Shown in pieces: positions 16,117 to 24,445 of a stretch of DNA of 64,000 nucleotides. The notes under the pieces were generated by a model that saw only the letters and a list, made by a program, of their open reading frames with translations, was not told where the DNA came from and did not search any database. How positions within the stretch are numbered: position 1 is the stretch's first letter; every line of letters starts with the position of its first letter. The DNA is from Flavobacteriales bacterium (GTDB lineage Bacteria; Bacteroidota; Bacteroidia; Flavobacteriales_F; PHOS-HE28), in the NCBI GenBank assembly GCA_016719225.1, contig JADKAN010000004.1, positions 496,001 through 560,000 of the forward strand, read 5' to 3'. The translations under genes were made by a program, and so were the position numbers.

Positions 16117-17151
16117 TCAAGGGGCGTGAAGATATTGGCCAGCATCACGCTTGAACGCGGTGCAGAAAGCACGGGCTCCCTGATTATTCAGGTGGCTGCT
16201 GTTCTTGAAAGCGCTGTCCGGCAATTTCATCATGGAATAGTCGTAGAAATGCAGGTTCGGGTGCCGCTGCTCCAACTCATGGAACAGCGCCGTGATCTCC
16301 TCATAGTTGGAAACACCCTCCATTTCACTCCAATGTTGCGGGGTGTAGACCACCAGGATCTGACGGTCCGGACGGCTTGCCACAAGCTCTTCGAACCTCT
16401 CTATACGTTCCTTCGGAGCACTGAACAGCAGGAAGGCGTCCAAATATTTCAATTTGTAACGGTCCTCGGCGGATACCGCCGCTTTCACATTCCCCACATC
16501 ACTTTGCAGCTTGAGCCGCATCTCGATGGAACGTTGGCGCGCAGCTACTTGGCTGGCCAGCAATTTGGGTGACGCGGAACGCTCGGTGAACAACCCCCCT
16601 TTTTCGGATATACGTGCGTTCTTGTCCTCGACGTCCTCTTCGTCACTATTGCCCTTGCGCAGGAATTCCTGCACTGCTCCGAAGTAGCGGAGACCAGGGA
16701 CAAGGAAACGGGTCTCAAAGCGACCATTGCGCTCCAGGTATTCACGCACTCCGGGAAGGCCGATGTTGGGCACGAAGGTCGCCGCGTCAATGGTGTGGTC
16801 CGGCGCGTGCACGAAGAAGCGATGGTTGAACTCCACCAATACCGCGCCTTTCCGGGGCTTTGCCAGTTCAACCTCCATCAGGAACTCGGTGACGTCGAAA
16901 TTGCATTTCTCCATCGCGTAGTTCCACACCGTGGGGCCCAGGCTGTCCGGGATGAAGGAGCTGCGCGCTTTGGAACTGCCGAACACAGGGATCTCCTCGG
17001 GATCCTCGGACTCGATCAATCGCTTGACCTTCGACGGATTGGATGCCGGGTCATCGAAGATCGCCCATCGCTGCAGCAACGTATCAAAACCCAACGCCAC
17101 TACCCAAAAAGCGATGATGAAAAAAGCTGAACTGCGTATCAAGGTGCGCAT
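16117..17151 (-). CDS. SGNH-hydrolase-like membrane-anchored partner of MBOAT acyltransferase
   Basis: 344 residues from the ATG at 17151, which gives an N-terminal anchor (MRTLIRSSAFFIIAFWVVAL). The remainder is predicted periplasmic. An SGNH-type block I is visible (VFGSSKARSSF) and block V is near the C-terminus (NSSHLNNQGARAF). In block V an Asn stands where SGNH esterases usually have Asp three residues before the His, so catalysis is uncertain. MBOAT proteins such as AlgI, DltB and PatA work with partners like AlgX, AlgJ, DltD and PatB that finish acyl transfer to a glycan. The 7-bp gap to the upstream MBOAT gene supports that pairing. No close family name is recognised. Confidence 0.65.
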   Translation of the reverse strand: MRTLIRSSAFFIIAFWVVALGFDTLLQRWAIFDDPASNPSKVKRLIESEDPEEIPVFGSSKARSSFIPDSLGPTVWNYAMEKCNFDVTEFLMEVELAKPRKGAVLVEFNHRFFVHAPDHTIDAATFVPNIGLPGVREYLERNGRFETRFLVPGLRYFGAVQEFLRKGNSDEEDVEDKNARISEKGGLFTERSASPKLLASQVAARQRSIEMRLKLQSDVGNVKAAVSAEDRYKLKYLDAFLLFSAPKERIERFEELVASRPDRQILVVYTPQHWSEMEGVSNYEEITALFHELEQRHPNLHFYDYSMMKLPDSAFKNSSHLNNQGARAFCTAFKRDAGQYLHAP

Positions 17152-17158
17152 CGCCGGT

Positions 17159-18550
17159 TCAGAATTGGAAATAGATGAATTGGTTCCTCGCGTCGGAACC
17201 GAATGCAAAGATTACCACCAGCATGCACACAACATAGACGTTGTCGTATTTGAAACGCATGCTCCGGGGGAAAAGGGTAGTGGCAACAGCCAACGCGGCG
17301 AAGAACAGGCCCATGACCATTTCCGCGAAGTAGCCGGAGCGCAGGTCCGCCATGGACAGCCGGAAATCCGTGAAGATGTGCTGTATCACCGCGAAGGCAT
17401 CAGTGACATTGTTGCGGAAGAAGATGCAGGAGAATATGATCAACGAGCTGTTCCAGACCGTCCAGAAAACACGCATCGGCGCGGAATTGTTGAACGGTTG
17501 CAGCGGTTTGATCCGGATGTACATGCGCTGTAGCACCATGGCAATACCGTGGAACAGGCCGAACATCACGAAGTTCCATGTGGGCCCGTGCCAGAAACCG
17601 ATGAGCACGAAGGTGCAGATGGTAATGATCCACGCCTTCCCCGGTGAGCTACGTATCCAAGGTCGATAGACATAATCGCCGATCCATGTAGTGAGCGAGA
17701 TATGCCAACGGGCCCAAGAAGCATTGAGATTGGTAGTGAGGAATGGCCTGTTGAAGTTGTCCATCAGCCTAACGCCCATGAGCCTGGCGGAGCCCATCGC
17801 AATGTCCGTGTAACCGCTGAAGTCACAGAAGAGCTGCACGGTGAACAGGACCGCGGCGATGGCGTATTGGAGTCCGGAGGCACTGGGTACGTTGCTGTAC
17901 AATTGGTTCACGAAGGGTGCCAAATTGTCGGCGACCACCACTTTTTTGAAGAAGCCCAATAAGATCTTATTGATCGCGTATTTGATGTCATCCTTCGTGG
18001 CTGGCACGTTGTTCCGCAATTGTGGGATCAAATGGCCTGCCCGTTCGATCGGACCAGCAACGAGCTGTGGGAAATAGCAGACGTAGAGTGCGAAATAGCC
18101 GAAGTGACGCTCGGCCTTGTCCTTGCCTTTATAAACGTCGAACGTGTAACTCAGGCTTTGGAAGGTATAGAATGAAATACCCAGTGGGAGGATGATGTCC
18201 AGGACGGGCGAATCATAGAACACGTTGAATTTACCCAACAACACCTCCGTGTTGTAGGCAAAAAAGTTCATGTATTTGAAAAAGAACAGCAGGCCTAAGT
18301 TGACCACAAGGCTTGCTGCCATGTACCGCCGCTTGGTGCGCTGGTCCTTGGCATCCTCCATCAACATGGCCGCCCAGTAGTCCACCAACGTGGAAATGAG
18401 CATGAAAACCGCGAAGAACGGTTTCCAGCACATGTAGAAGTAATAGCTGACCACCAGCAGCATCACCCACCGGTATCCCTTTGGGATCAGGTGGTACAGC
18501 ACCAGCACCAAAGGGAGGAAAAGAAGATAGTCTACAGAGTTGAACAGCAT
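17159..18550 (-). CDS. MBOAT-family O-acyltransferase (AlgI-like)
   Basis: 463 residues with about ten or more membrane spans. MBOAT marks are the N-terminal MLFNSVDYLLFLPLVL, FPQLVAGPIERA, CDFSGYTDIAMGSARLMG, RWHISLTTWIGDYVY and the catalytic-His region GFWHGPTWNFVMFGLFHG. The family moves acyl groups, usually acetyl, across the inner membrane for attachment to glycans such as alginate, or to teichoic acids. Here the likely acceptor is the exopolysaccharide made by this locus. It sits 6 bp downstream of the GT4 gene and 7 bp upstream of the SGNH-like partner. The acyl group and attachment site cannot be read from sequence. Confidence 0.92.
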   Translation of the reverse strand: MLFNSVDYLLFLPLVLVLYHLIPKGYRWVMLLVVSYYFYMCWKPFFAVFMLISTLVDYWAAMLMEDAKDQRTKRRYMAASLVVNLGLLFFFKYMNFFAYNTEVLLGKFNVFYDSPVLDIILPLGISFYTFQSLSYTFDVYKGKDKAERHFGYFALYVCYFPQLVAGPIERAGHLIPQLRNNVPATKDDIKYAINKILLGFFKKVVVADNLAPFVNQLYSNVPSASGLQYAIAAVLFTVQLFCDFSGYTDIAMGSARLMGVRLMDNFNRPFLTTNLNASWARWHISLTTWIGDYVYRPWIRSSPGKAWIITICTFVLIGFWHGPTWNFVMFGLFHGIAMVLQRMYIRIKPLQPFNNSAPMRVFWTVWNSSLIIFSCIFFRNNVTDAFAVIQHIFTDFRLSMADLRSGYFAEMVMGLFFAALAVATTLFPRSMRFKYDNVYVVCMLVVIFAFGSDARNQFIYFQF

Positions 18551-18556
18551 GGCTTC

Positions 18557-19762
18557 CTAGGGGCCTTTACTCAATAGGTTGCGGAGCGCTATTACGTGAT
18601 CTTCGAGCATAGAGTTCCATCCAAGATCTTTTCGTGCCCTCTCCCGGCTAGCATCGCGCATGGATCCCCATGCTTGACGGTCGGAAAGAAGCTTTCCGAT
18701 ACGAGCAGCCATACCTAGTGCATCATCCGCCAGCATGATCTCCACGTCAGACATCAGATCGAGTCCTTCAACACCTATGGAAGTCGTGGCGCAAGGTAAT
18801 CCCCGATACAACGCGGTGATCACCTTTACCTTCGTTCCACTTCCGAAACGCAGGGGCGCAATGAAGACTTTGCTCTTCCGGTAGAACGGCTCCAAGTCAT
18901 CCACGAAGCCACGCAGAACGGCTCCCGGTGAACGCTTCACCGCTAATTGCAATGATTCGTCCGCACCGCGGCCGATAATGTCCATTGTCAATTCCGGATA
19001 CTTTTTTTTCAGGATGGGCCAAACATCGTTCAGGAACCAGATCAACCCATCCGCATTGGCAGGCCAGCTTAAAGTGCCGACGTAGAGCAAGTTGTTCAGC
19101 GCCTCATCAAAACGCAGGACCGGCGCATCCAGTCCGCTGTCGTCGCCCAAATGGTAGGTGGTGTGGAATTTACTCTTTGGCACTCCTGCCTTTACCAGTT
19201 CCTCTTGATCGTTCGGGGCAGCAAGGACCAGATCCGCTCGTTCGCAGGACTTTACCTCGAAATGTTTCACACGCCGCGACTCGATCTCCAGCACGATCCG
19301 CTCAGGCAGGTTCTTTGCGACTGTCCGCGAGCGTTCCCACATAACGAACTCTGCGTTATGCTGGTGAAGTATGACAGGCACCTTGACGTTTTTCGGCACG
19401 TAAGGGAAGACCTCCAAATGGTCGACCAGCACGAGGTCAGCTTTTCCGATGGCCTCTTCTGCCGCCCGGTGCAATTCCACGTCCGCATTGCGGTAAACGT
19501 TCAACGTGGGGGAAGAGACCATACTCTTCAGGAAGTTCAATGCCGTCCGTGGGCGCTCCACCGGTAAGGCGTGCACCGCTGACAATGGTAATGCACGCTT
19601 GAATGCATCCAAATGCTTCACATCGTCACCTTTCAACGGTGCGATCAACGTCACATCGAAATGCTGGGCCAAATGCTGAATGAACCGCCATGACTTTATT
19701 ACGCCCCCGCTTTGTGGTGGGTATGGCAATTGGTTGGTTATGAAAACCAAACGATCCCTCAT
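18557..19762 (-). CDS. Glycosyltransferase family 4 protein
   Basis: 401 residues with a GT-B layout. The N-terminal acceptor domain has FITNQLPYPPQSGGVIKSW and LVDHLEVFPY. The C-terminal nucleotide-sugar domain has LLYVGTLSWPANADGLIWFL, MDIIGRGAD, the FIAPLRFGSGTKVKVITAL segment (E-x7-E equivalent region) and a GVEGLDL turn. It probably adds one sugar of the exopolysaccharide repeat unit on the cytoplasmic face. It is one of only three recognisable sugar transferases in the locus, lies between the Wzc-like and MBOAT genes with 6-bp gaps, and shows no signal peptide. Sugar specificity is unknown. Confidence 0.88.
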   Translation of the reverse strand: MRDRLVFITNQLPYPPQSGGVIKSWRFIQHLAQHFDVTLIAPLKGDDVKHLDAFKRALPLSAVHALPVERPRTALNFLKSMVSSPTLNVYRNADVELHRAAEEAIGKADLVLVDHLEVFPYVPKNVKVPVILHQHNAEFVMWERSRTVAKNLPERIVLEIESRRVKHFEVKSCERADLVLAAPNDQEELVKAGVPKSKFHTTYHLGDDSGLDAPVLRFDEALNNLLYVGTLSWPANADGLIWFLNDVWPILKKKYPELTMDIIGRGADESLQLAVKRSPGAVLRGFVDDLEPFYRKSKVFIAPLRFGSGTKVKVITALYRGLPCATTSIGVEGLDLMSDVEIMLADDALGMAARIGKLLSDRQAWGSMRDASRERARKDLGWNSMLEDHVIALRNLLSKGP

Positions 19763-19768
19763 GGTCTA

Positions 19769-22039
19769 TCAGACAGCACGATTCCAGTTGTAGCGGAAAA
19801 AGTCGAAGAACCCCAACCGCTTTTCCCCTTTTTTCTTTGCCAGACCGAACCACGGCAGCGGTTTGTCCATGATGCCGTCCAGCACGAACATGAGCGGCGG
19901 AAGCTGGCCATTGGCGCGCGACATGCCCAATTTCTCAAGGTCGCCTTTGGATGTGGTGCCCGGCTGGCAAACCACCAGCGCACGGTCGAGCGAGGCCACT
20001 TGCGGAGTAATGGCCAGTGCGTCACCGTTAGAGCCTTCGATGATCACGAAGGCAGTGCCCTCCTCCTGTGCCCGTGATCGGATCGCGCTCAGGGAGATCC
20101 CCTTGGCAGCGATAATAGAAAGACCAGCGGGTGCGCCAGTTTGGCGCGGGGTAGCTTCAGTCTCCTGCACCAGCATTACGCGACTGCCACGCTGTGCCAA
20201 CATCCAGGCCAAACGGGCCGCAGTGGCTCCTACTGCCTCTTTCCCTCCAGCACCGCAGACCATATCGAGCTCGGGGCCGGTGGTGTGTGCAGTCTCTATA
20301 AGTGCAGCCAGCTTGGCAATTTCCACATAGGCGGGACTGGCCGGATTGGTCAACAGCCCACCCGGATCCTTGTGTGTCGTATAGGGTATGCGAGCGGCGA
20401 GCGGAACGTCCGGCATAGCCTTCGCCAAGGTCGAAGCACCGGTTATCTTATCACTGAACAAGGACTTAATAATGAGGTACCCCAAAGGTGCCAACAGCGC
20501 CAACATCACCGCAACCGCCAGCAGGATCACTATGTCGGGGAAGAACGGGTCCATGTCCGTTATATAAGCCGGTGTGGTCACGTAGACCTCCGGTGCAAGC
20601 GCCGCGAACTGAACACGCAGGTTGCTCAAGCGCGTCAGAAGATCGGTGTTCACGGCTTCCTGTGTGCGCTGGTCGCGTTCCCTGTCGGTCAAGGTCCTGT
20701 CCAGTTTGGGTATTTCCCCCTGCTGGGCCATTAAGGTCCTTCGTTGCAAGTCCACATTGTCCAGGCTGATCCGGGTGTTGGCCTTGAAGCTTTCCACCGA
20801 GCTCAGGATGTTCTCCCGTTGCTGGTCCAACAGCCGTACCATCCGGTTGAAGCTGGGATTAGCGGTCTTGCCCTCCTCTCGAAGCACGGAAATGTCGCTC
20901 TGTAATGCTGCGTATTTCGTGGTCATATCGTTGAGCAGGGGATCAGAAATGCCGTAAGCTTTGGGACTGGATGGCTTGGCACTGTCCCCGCTGCGCAGCA
21001 GCTTCACCAAATTGTCGTAATAATTGGTCTGGACCACCAACGATTCGCGCTGGGCGTCCAATGACTTCAAACCTTCCTGAAGCAAAATGGTGGCATGTTC
21101 CATGTTGGTGACATTGGCCTCCGTCTTGAACTTTTCAAGCAGATCGCTCGTGGAATTGAGCTGGCCGGTGTTGCGGGTGATCTCACCTTCCAACATGGTA
21201 ATGGTCTTGGCCAGTTCGGTCTTCTGCTCTTCCATATGCAGTGAAGTGTACTCTTCACCGATGCCGTTCAAAATGTCCAACACCTTGGGCTTTGGCGCTG
21301 CTGTGAGCGTAACGTTCACCGTTGTGGCCTCCGCTACGGTCAGTTCCCCGAGGATCGAGCCCATTAACCCCAGCGTAACGCCGTGTGGGTCGTACAGGAT
21401 GAAGCCGTAATTCTCCACGTCATCGCCTTCCAAAGGCAATTTGCTTTTCATCACCCTGGTGATGCGCACGCGGGCGCTATCCAGCTTGATCCATTCACCG
21501 AATTTGCCGTCCTGCTCCAGCTCGATCTCAAGATCGTCCGGACCGTATTTGCCGTCCCCCACAAGCTTGAAATTGTCTCCTTGCACATCATGCAGGTAAA
21601 ATCCTACGCCATAGGGTACATGCACCACATTGTGCACGGATGAGGTATCGAGTTCGACTTGGATCGGTGTATCCTTATAGACCTCCCAATCCAGGAAAAA
21701 ACCTTCCTGCACGTACTTATTACGCAGACCGAGCCGATCCACCACACGGCTGATAATGGGCTCTGACGTGATGCGCAATTGTTCGTTGGAGTAGTAGTTC
21801 TTATCGGTTTTTGCCACGGGCTGCGTGGGTTGCACCATGCGGTTCGGGTCGTCGTGCCGCATGGGTGTAGCGATCAAAATGCTGGTGCTGCCTGAATACA
21901 TGGGCTGCACGATGATCATGATCACCACCACAAGTGCCAGCAAGGCCAAGCCCGCTATACCCAGAAGTGGCCATGCACGCAGGTACTTTCCGAGGAAGGC
22001 CTTCAGGTCCGTGTCCTCATTCAAGTTCGTTCCGGTCAT
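19769..22039 (-). CDS. Wzc-like polysaccharide co-polymerase with degenerate BY-kinase domain
   Basis: 756 residues. TM1 is about 23-44. A periplasmic Wzz-type region with long coiled coil (about 260-480) follows, and TM2 is about 503-528. A cytoplasmic C-terminal domain then has the position and outline of a bacterial tyrosine (BY) kinase. Its Walker A region reads CGAGGKEAVGATAARLA, lacking the GKST/GKT core. The Walker A' segment VMLVQETE lacks the Asp of LLIDxD, and no C-terminal tyrosine cluster is present (end RYNWNRAV, a single Tyr). It should still govern chain length and dock with the Wza-like exporter, encoded 9 bp upstream, but ATP-dependent autophosphorylation is unlikely. An unusual variant. 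Confidence 0.87.
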   Translation of the reverse strand: MTGTNLNEDTDLKAFLGKYLRAWPLLGIAGLALLALVVVIMIIVQPMYSGSTSILIATPMRHDDPNRMVQPTQPVAKTDKNYYSNEQLRITSEPIISRVVDRLGLRNKYVQEGFFLDWEVYKDTPIQVELDTSSVHNVVHVPYGVGFYLHDVQGDNFKLVGDGKYGPDDLEIELEQDGKFGEWIKLDSARVRITRVMKSKLPLEGDDVENYGFILYDPHGVTLGLMGSILGELTVAEATTVNVTLTAAPKPKVLDILNGIGEEYTSLHMEEQKTELAKTITMLEGEITRNTGQLNSTSDLLEKFKTEANVTNMEHATILLQEGLKSLDAQRESLVVQTNYYDNLVKLLRSGDSAKPSSPKAYGISDPLLNDMTTKYAALQSDISVLREEGKTANPSFNRMVRLLDQQRENILSSVESFKANTRISLDNVDLQRRTLMAQQGEIPKLDRTLTDRERDQRTQEAVNTDLLTRLSNLRVQFAALAPEVYVTTPAYITDMDPFFPDIVILLAVAVMLALLAPLGYLIIKSLFSDKITGASTLAKAMPDVPLAARIPYTTHKDPGGLLTNPASPAYVEIAKLAALIETAHTTGPELDMVCGAGGKEAVGATAARLAWMLAQRGSRVMLVQETEATPRQTGAPAGLSIIAAKGISLSAIRSRAQEEGTAFVIIEGSNGDALAITPQVASLDRALVVCQPGTTSKGDLEKLGMSRANGQLPPLMFVLDGIMDKPLPWFGLAKKKGEKRLGFFDFFRYNWNRAV

Positions 22040-22048
22040 TCGCTGGGG

Positions 22049-22891
22049 CTATTTTTTCAACACGGCGTAAACACTCACGATCGAAACCAAGAAGGTCAGC
22101 ACATTGACGACCAGGTTCGGATCCCTGCCTGAGTACATCCGTCTCTTTAGCGGGTCAACGATCACCACGTCGTTCGGCTCCAAGTAGAAGTGGGGATCCG
22201 CCAGAACGTTCTGATCGTTGAGGTCCATGTTGTACAGATGGTTGGTGCCGTCCCGTGAGCGCATGACGCGGATGCGCGAGCGGTCCGCAAGCACAGTTAG
22301 ATCACTGGCCATGGCCAGTCCTTCAAGCACGTTCACTTGGTTGTTATACACCGGGTATCGTCCCGGGCGGTTCACTTCACCCACCACCGATATGTTGAAG
22401 TTGAGCATGACCACCTTCACCGAGGCGTCCGAATATAATCCATTGGCCAAAGACAAGATCGCCGCTTCCGCTTCCGGGATGGTCATTCCCTCCACTTTGA
22501 CCGGTCCTATCTCGGGCAGTGTGATGTTCCCCTGCGGATCAACAGTATGGCCGATCAGGTAGGGGTGCTGCACCGAGCGGTAGAGGTCCATGTCCTGCAA
22601 GGTGGTCTGCGGCACGATGTCCTGCACGAGTTGCGAGTGGCCCACGGTGACCATGAGAATGTCATCCTTGTGGATGGAGAATGTCGGCGGTTGGGGTGGC
22701 CAGGTCTTATCCACAAGAGCGTCCCATGGGACCCGCGCATCCTTATCCTGCAGCAGCACGACCTTCTTGTTGCCCACGCAACCGCCGAGCAAAGCAGCTG
22801 CCAAGACCAAGCCCAGCATCGCCGGAAATTTCGGGATGACACTCCCGCATACCTTGCCAAAGGCTGACCAGTATGGCCAAAAACCCTTCAT
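22049..22891 (-). CDS. Wza-like polysaccharide export lipoprotein
   Basis: 280 residues from the ATG at 22891. Other in-frame starts are 22933 and 22819, and none has a clear Shine-Dalgarno site. The lipobox is LLGGC followed by VGNKK. The poly_export domain comes next (FSIHKDDILMVTVGH, HTVDPQGNITLPEIGPVKV, MTIPEAEAAI), then an SLBB-like ligand-binding domain (NFNISVVGEVNRPGRYPVY) and DVVIVDPLK. The C-terminal hydrophobic helix NLVVNVLTFLVSIVSVYAVL resembles the helix by which Wza crosses the outer membrane. It forms the export channel for the polysaccharide together with the Wzc-like protein. First gene of the leftward operon, divergent from the initiating transferase. Confidence 0.92.
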   Translation of the reverse strand: MKGFWPYWSAFGKVCGSVIPKFPAMLGLVLAAALLGGCVGNKKVVLLQDKDARVPWDALVDKTWPPQPPTFSIHKDDILMVTVGHSQLVQDIVPQTTLQDMDLYRSVQHPYLIGHTVDPQGNITLPEIGPVKVEGMTIPEAEAAILSLANGLYSDASVKVVMLNFNISVVGEVNRPGRYPVYNNQVNVLEGLAMASDLTVLADRSRIRVMRSRDGTNHLYNMDLNDQNVLADPHFYLEPNDVVIVDPLKRRMYSGRDPNLVVNVLTFLVSIVSVYAVLKK

Positions 22892-23068
22892 TCGCTTCGA
22901 TGTCAGTAAATTCCGGTTCCTGCTATGCAACATCCGTTATCCCTTTTGGTGAGGCCTCTTTTGTAGAAAAGAGGATCCGGCGGCAAATATGGGGGCAACT
23001 TCCCCTGCTTGTAAAACGTAACAAGAGTTTAATTCAACAAGCGGGCGATATTTGTCGCCGGATCCATC
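22892..23068. promoter_or_regulatory. Divergent promoter region of the polysaccharide locus
   Basis: The short region between the two polysaccharide operons should hold both promoters. Rightward, GATATTTG (23047-23054) differs from TAnnTTTG at one base and lies 14 bp before the ATG. Leftward, caaatatg (22984-22991) is a one-mismatch box on the minus strand. No clear -33 TTG was found for either, so both assignments are weak. Confidence 0.35.
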
Positions 23069-24445
23069 ATGGCGAGATACGAACGCTACATCTACCTCTT
23101 TCTGGAATTGATAGCGCTGGCCGGGGCTTTTGCCTTGGCAGTGCTCATCACCTATGGTGACCTTGATTTCTTGGAGAGGCCCCTGCTCAGGCTTCTTTTC
23201 GGCTGTATGGCCTTGATCTGGGTGATCATTTCCCTCATCGGGGCCTTCCGGCCCATGGACCGCCGACTGAGCGGCGGGGCGCTCATACAAGATCTGGTCA
23301 CCTCCGTAGTGACGGCGCTCTTCGGCACATTCGCCGTCAGCTTCATGGTGGGGATCGAAGGACTTCCCCCGCAGCTACTGGGGTGGCACTTCCTCTTCTT
23401 CACCGCATTGGTGGCCCTGGTCCGTTTTGCCGTGTGGAAAGGAATCCGTGCCTATCGCACTGCCGGTTATAATTTCAAGCGTATCGTGATCATTGGCTCG
23501 AATTCGGTGAGCGAGCGCTTCATCCGCGAGATGGAGGAACACCCTGAATACGGTTACAAGGTGGTGGAGCGCTTCAACTTAGGCCATGATGATCCTTTAC
23601 CGGGCGCCAGGCCTATCGAGGAATTCGATCTTTTCGTGGCTACCAACCGGATCGATCAAGTGTACATAGCAAAGGACCGCATGAGCAAGAAGGCCTTGGC
23701 CATCATACGCTTCTGCTCCCTGAAGGATGTCCGTGTGTTGTTCATCAACAACATGTTCGACCAATTGCACCGATCCGGGTTCCGTGCTTACTTGGATGAA
23801 GGAGGCATGACCACGCTGGTGGCCATCGACCCGGTGAAGTATAAGAACGTGATCGGGCGTTCGATGAAGCGGATCTTCGATATCGTCTTCAGTTCCATGG
23901 TGATCCTGCTGATCCTTTCCTGGCTGTATCCCATCATCGCCATCCTGGTGAAAATGAGCTCTCCCGGGCCGGTACTTTTCATCCAGCAGCGCACAGGCAT
24001 CGTGAACAAGCCTTTTGGCTGTATGAAGTTCCGATCCATGCGTCCGAATGTCGACTCTGATAAAAAGCAGGCCGTGAAAGGAGATCCCCGCATCACACCG
24101 ATCGGCCATTTCCTGCGCAAGAGCAATTTGGATGAGATGCCCCAATTCTTCAACGTTTTCCTGGGACAGATGAGCGTTGTCGGACCGCGTCCGCACATGG
24201 TTTCACATACCGAGGAGTACACCAAATTGATCGGACCTTATATGGAACGGCTTTGGCTGAAACCGGGCATCACCGGTCTGGCCCAAGCAAAGGGCCTCCG
24301 CGGGGAGACCAATGAACTGGTCTTGATGGAGCGTCGCGTCCAAGCTGACCGCTTCTACATCCAGCATTGGTCCATCACGCTGGATATCTACATTATCCTG
24401 CTCACCTTCTGGAACATGGTTTCCATGAAAAAACAAGGCGCGTGA
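23069..24445 (+). CDS. Polyprenyl-phosphate sugar-1-phosphate transferase (WcaJ-like)
   Basis: 458 residues. An N-terminal block of four membrane helices (about 1-120) is followed by a CoA-binding-like cytoplasmic domain (KRIVIIGSNSVSERFI). A fifth hydrophobic segment (KRIFDIVFSSMVILLILSW) leads into the catalytic domain. Catalytic marks are SPGPVLFIQQRTG, GCMKFRSMRPN, RKSNLDEMPQFFNVF, GQMSVVGPRPH and LKPGITGLAQ. It transfers a sugar-1-phosphate from a nucleotide sugar to undecaprenyl phosphate, starting each repeat unit at the inner membrane. It heads the rightward operon, and its stop overlaps the GTG start of the flippase gene. Confidence 0.94.
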   Translation: MARYERYIYLFLELIALAGAFALAVLITYGDLDFLERPLLRLLFGCMALIWVIISLIGAFRPMDRRLSGGALIQDLVTSVVTALFGTFAVSFMVGIEGLPPQLLGWHFLFFTALVALVRFAVWKGIRAYRTAGYNFKRIVIIGSNSVSERFIREMEEHPEYGYKVVERFNLGHDDPLPGARPIEEFDLFVATNRIDQVYIAKDRMSKKALAIIRFCSLKDVRVLFINNMFDQLHRSGFRAYLDEGGMTTLVAIDPVKYKNVIGRSMKRIFDIVFSSMVILLILSWLYPIIAILVKMSSPGPVLFIQQRTGIVNKPFGCMKFRSMRPNVDSDKKQAVKGDPRITPIGHFLRKSNLDEMPQFFNVFLGQMSVVGPRPHMVSHTEEYTKLIGPYMERLWLKPGITGLAQAKGLRGETNELVLMERRVQADRFYIQHWSITLDIYIILLTFWNMVSMKKQGA

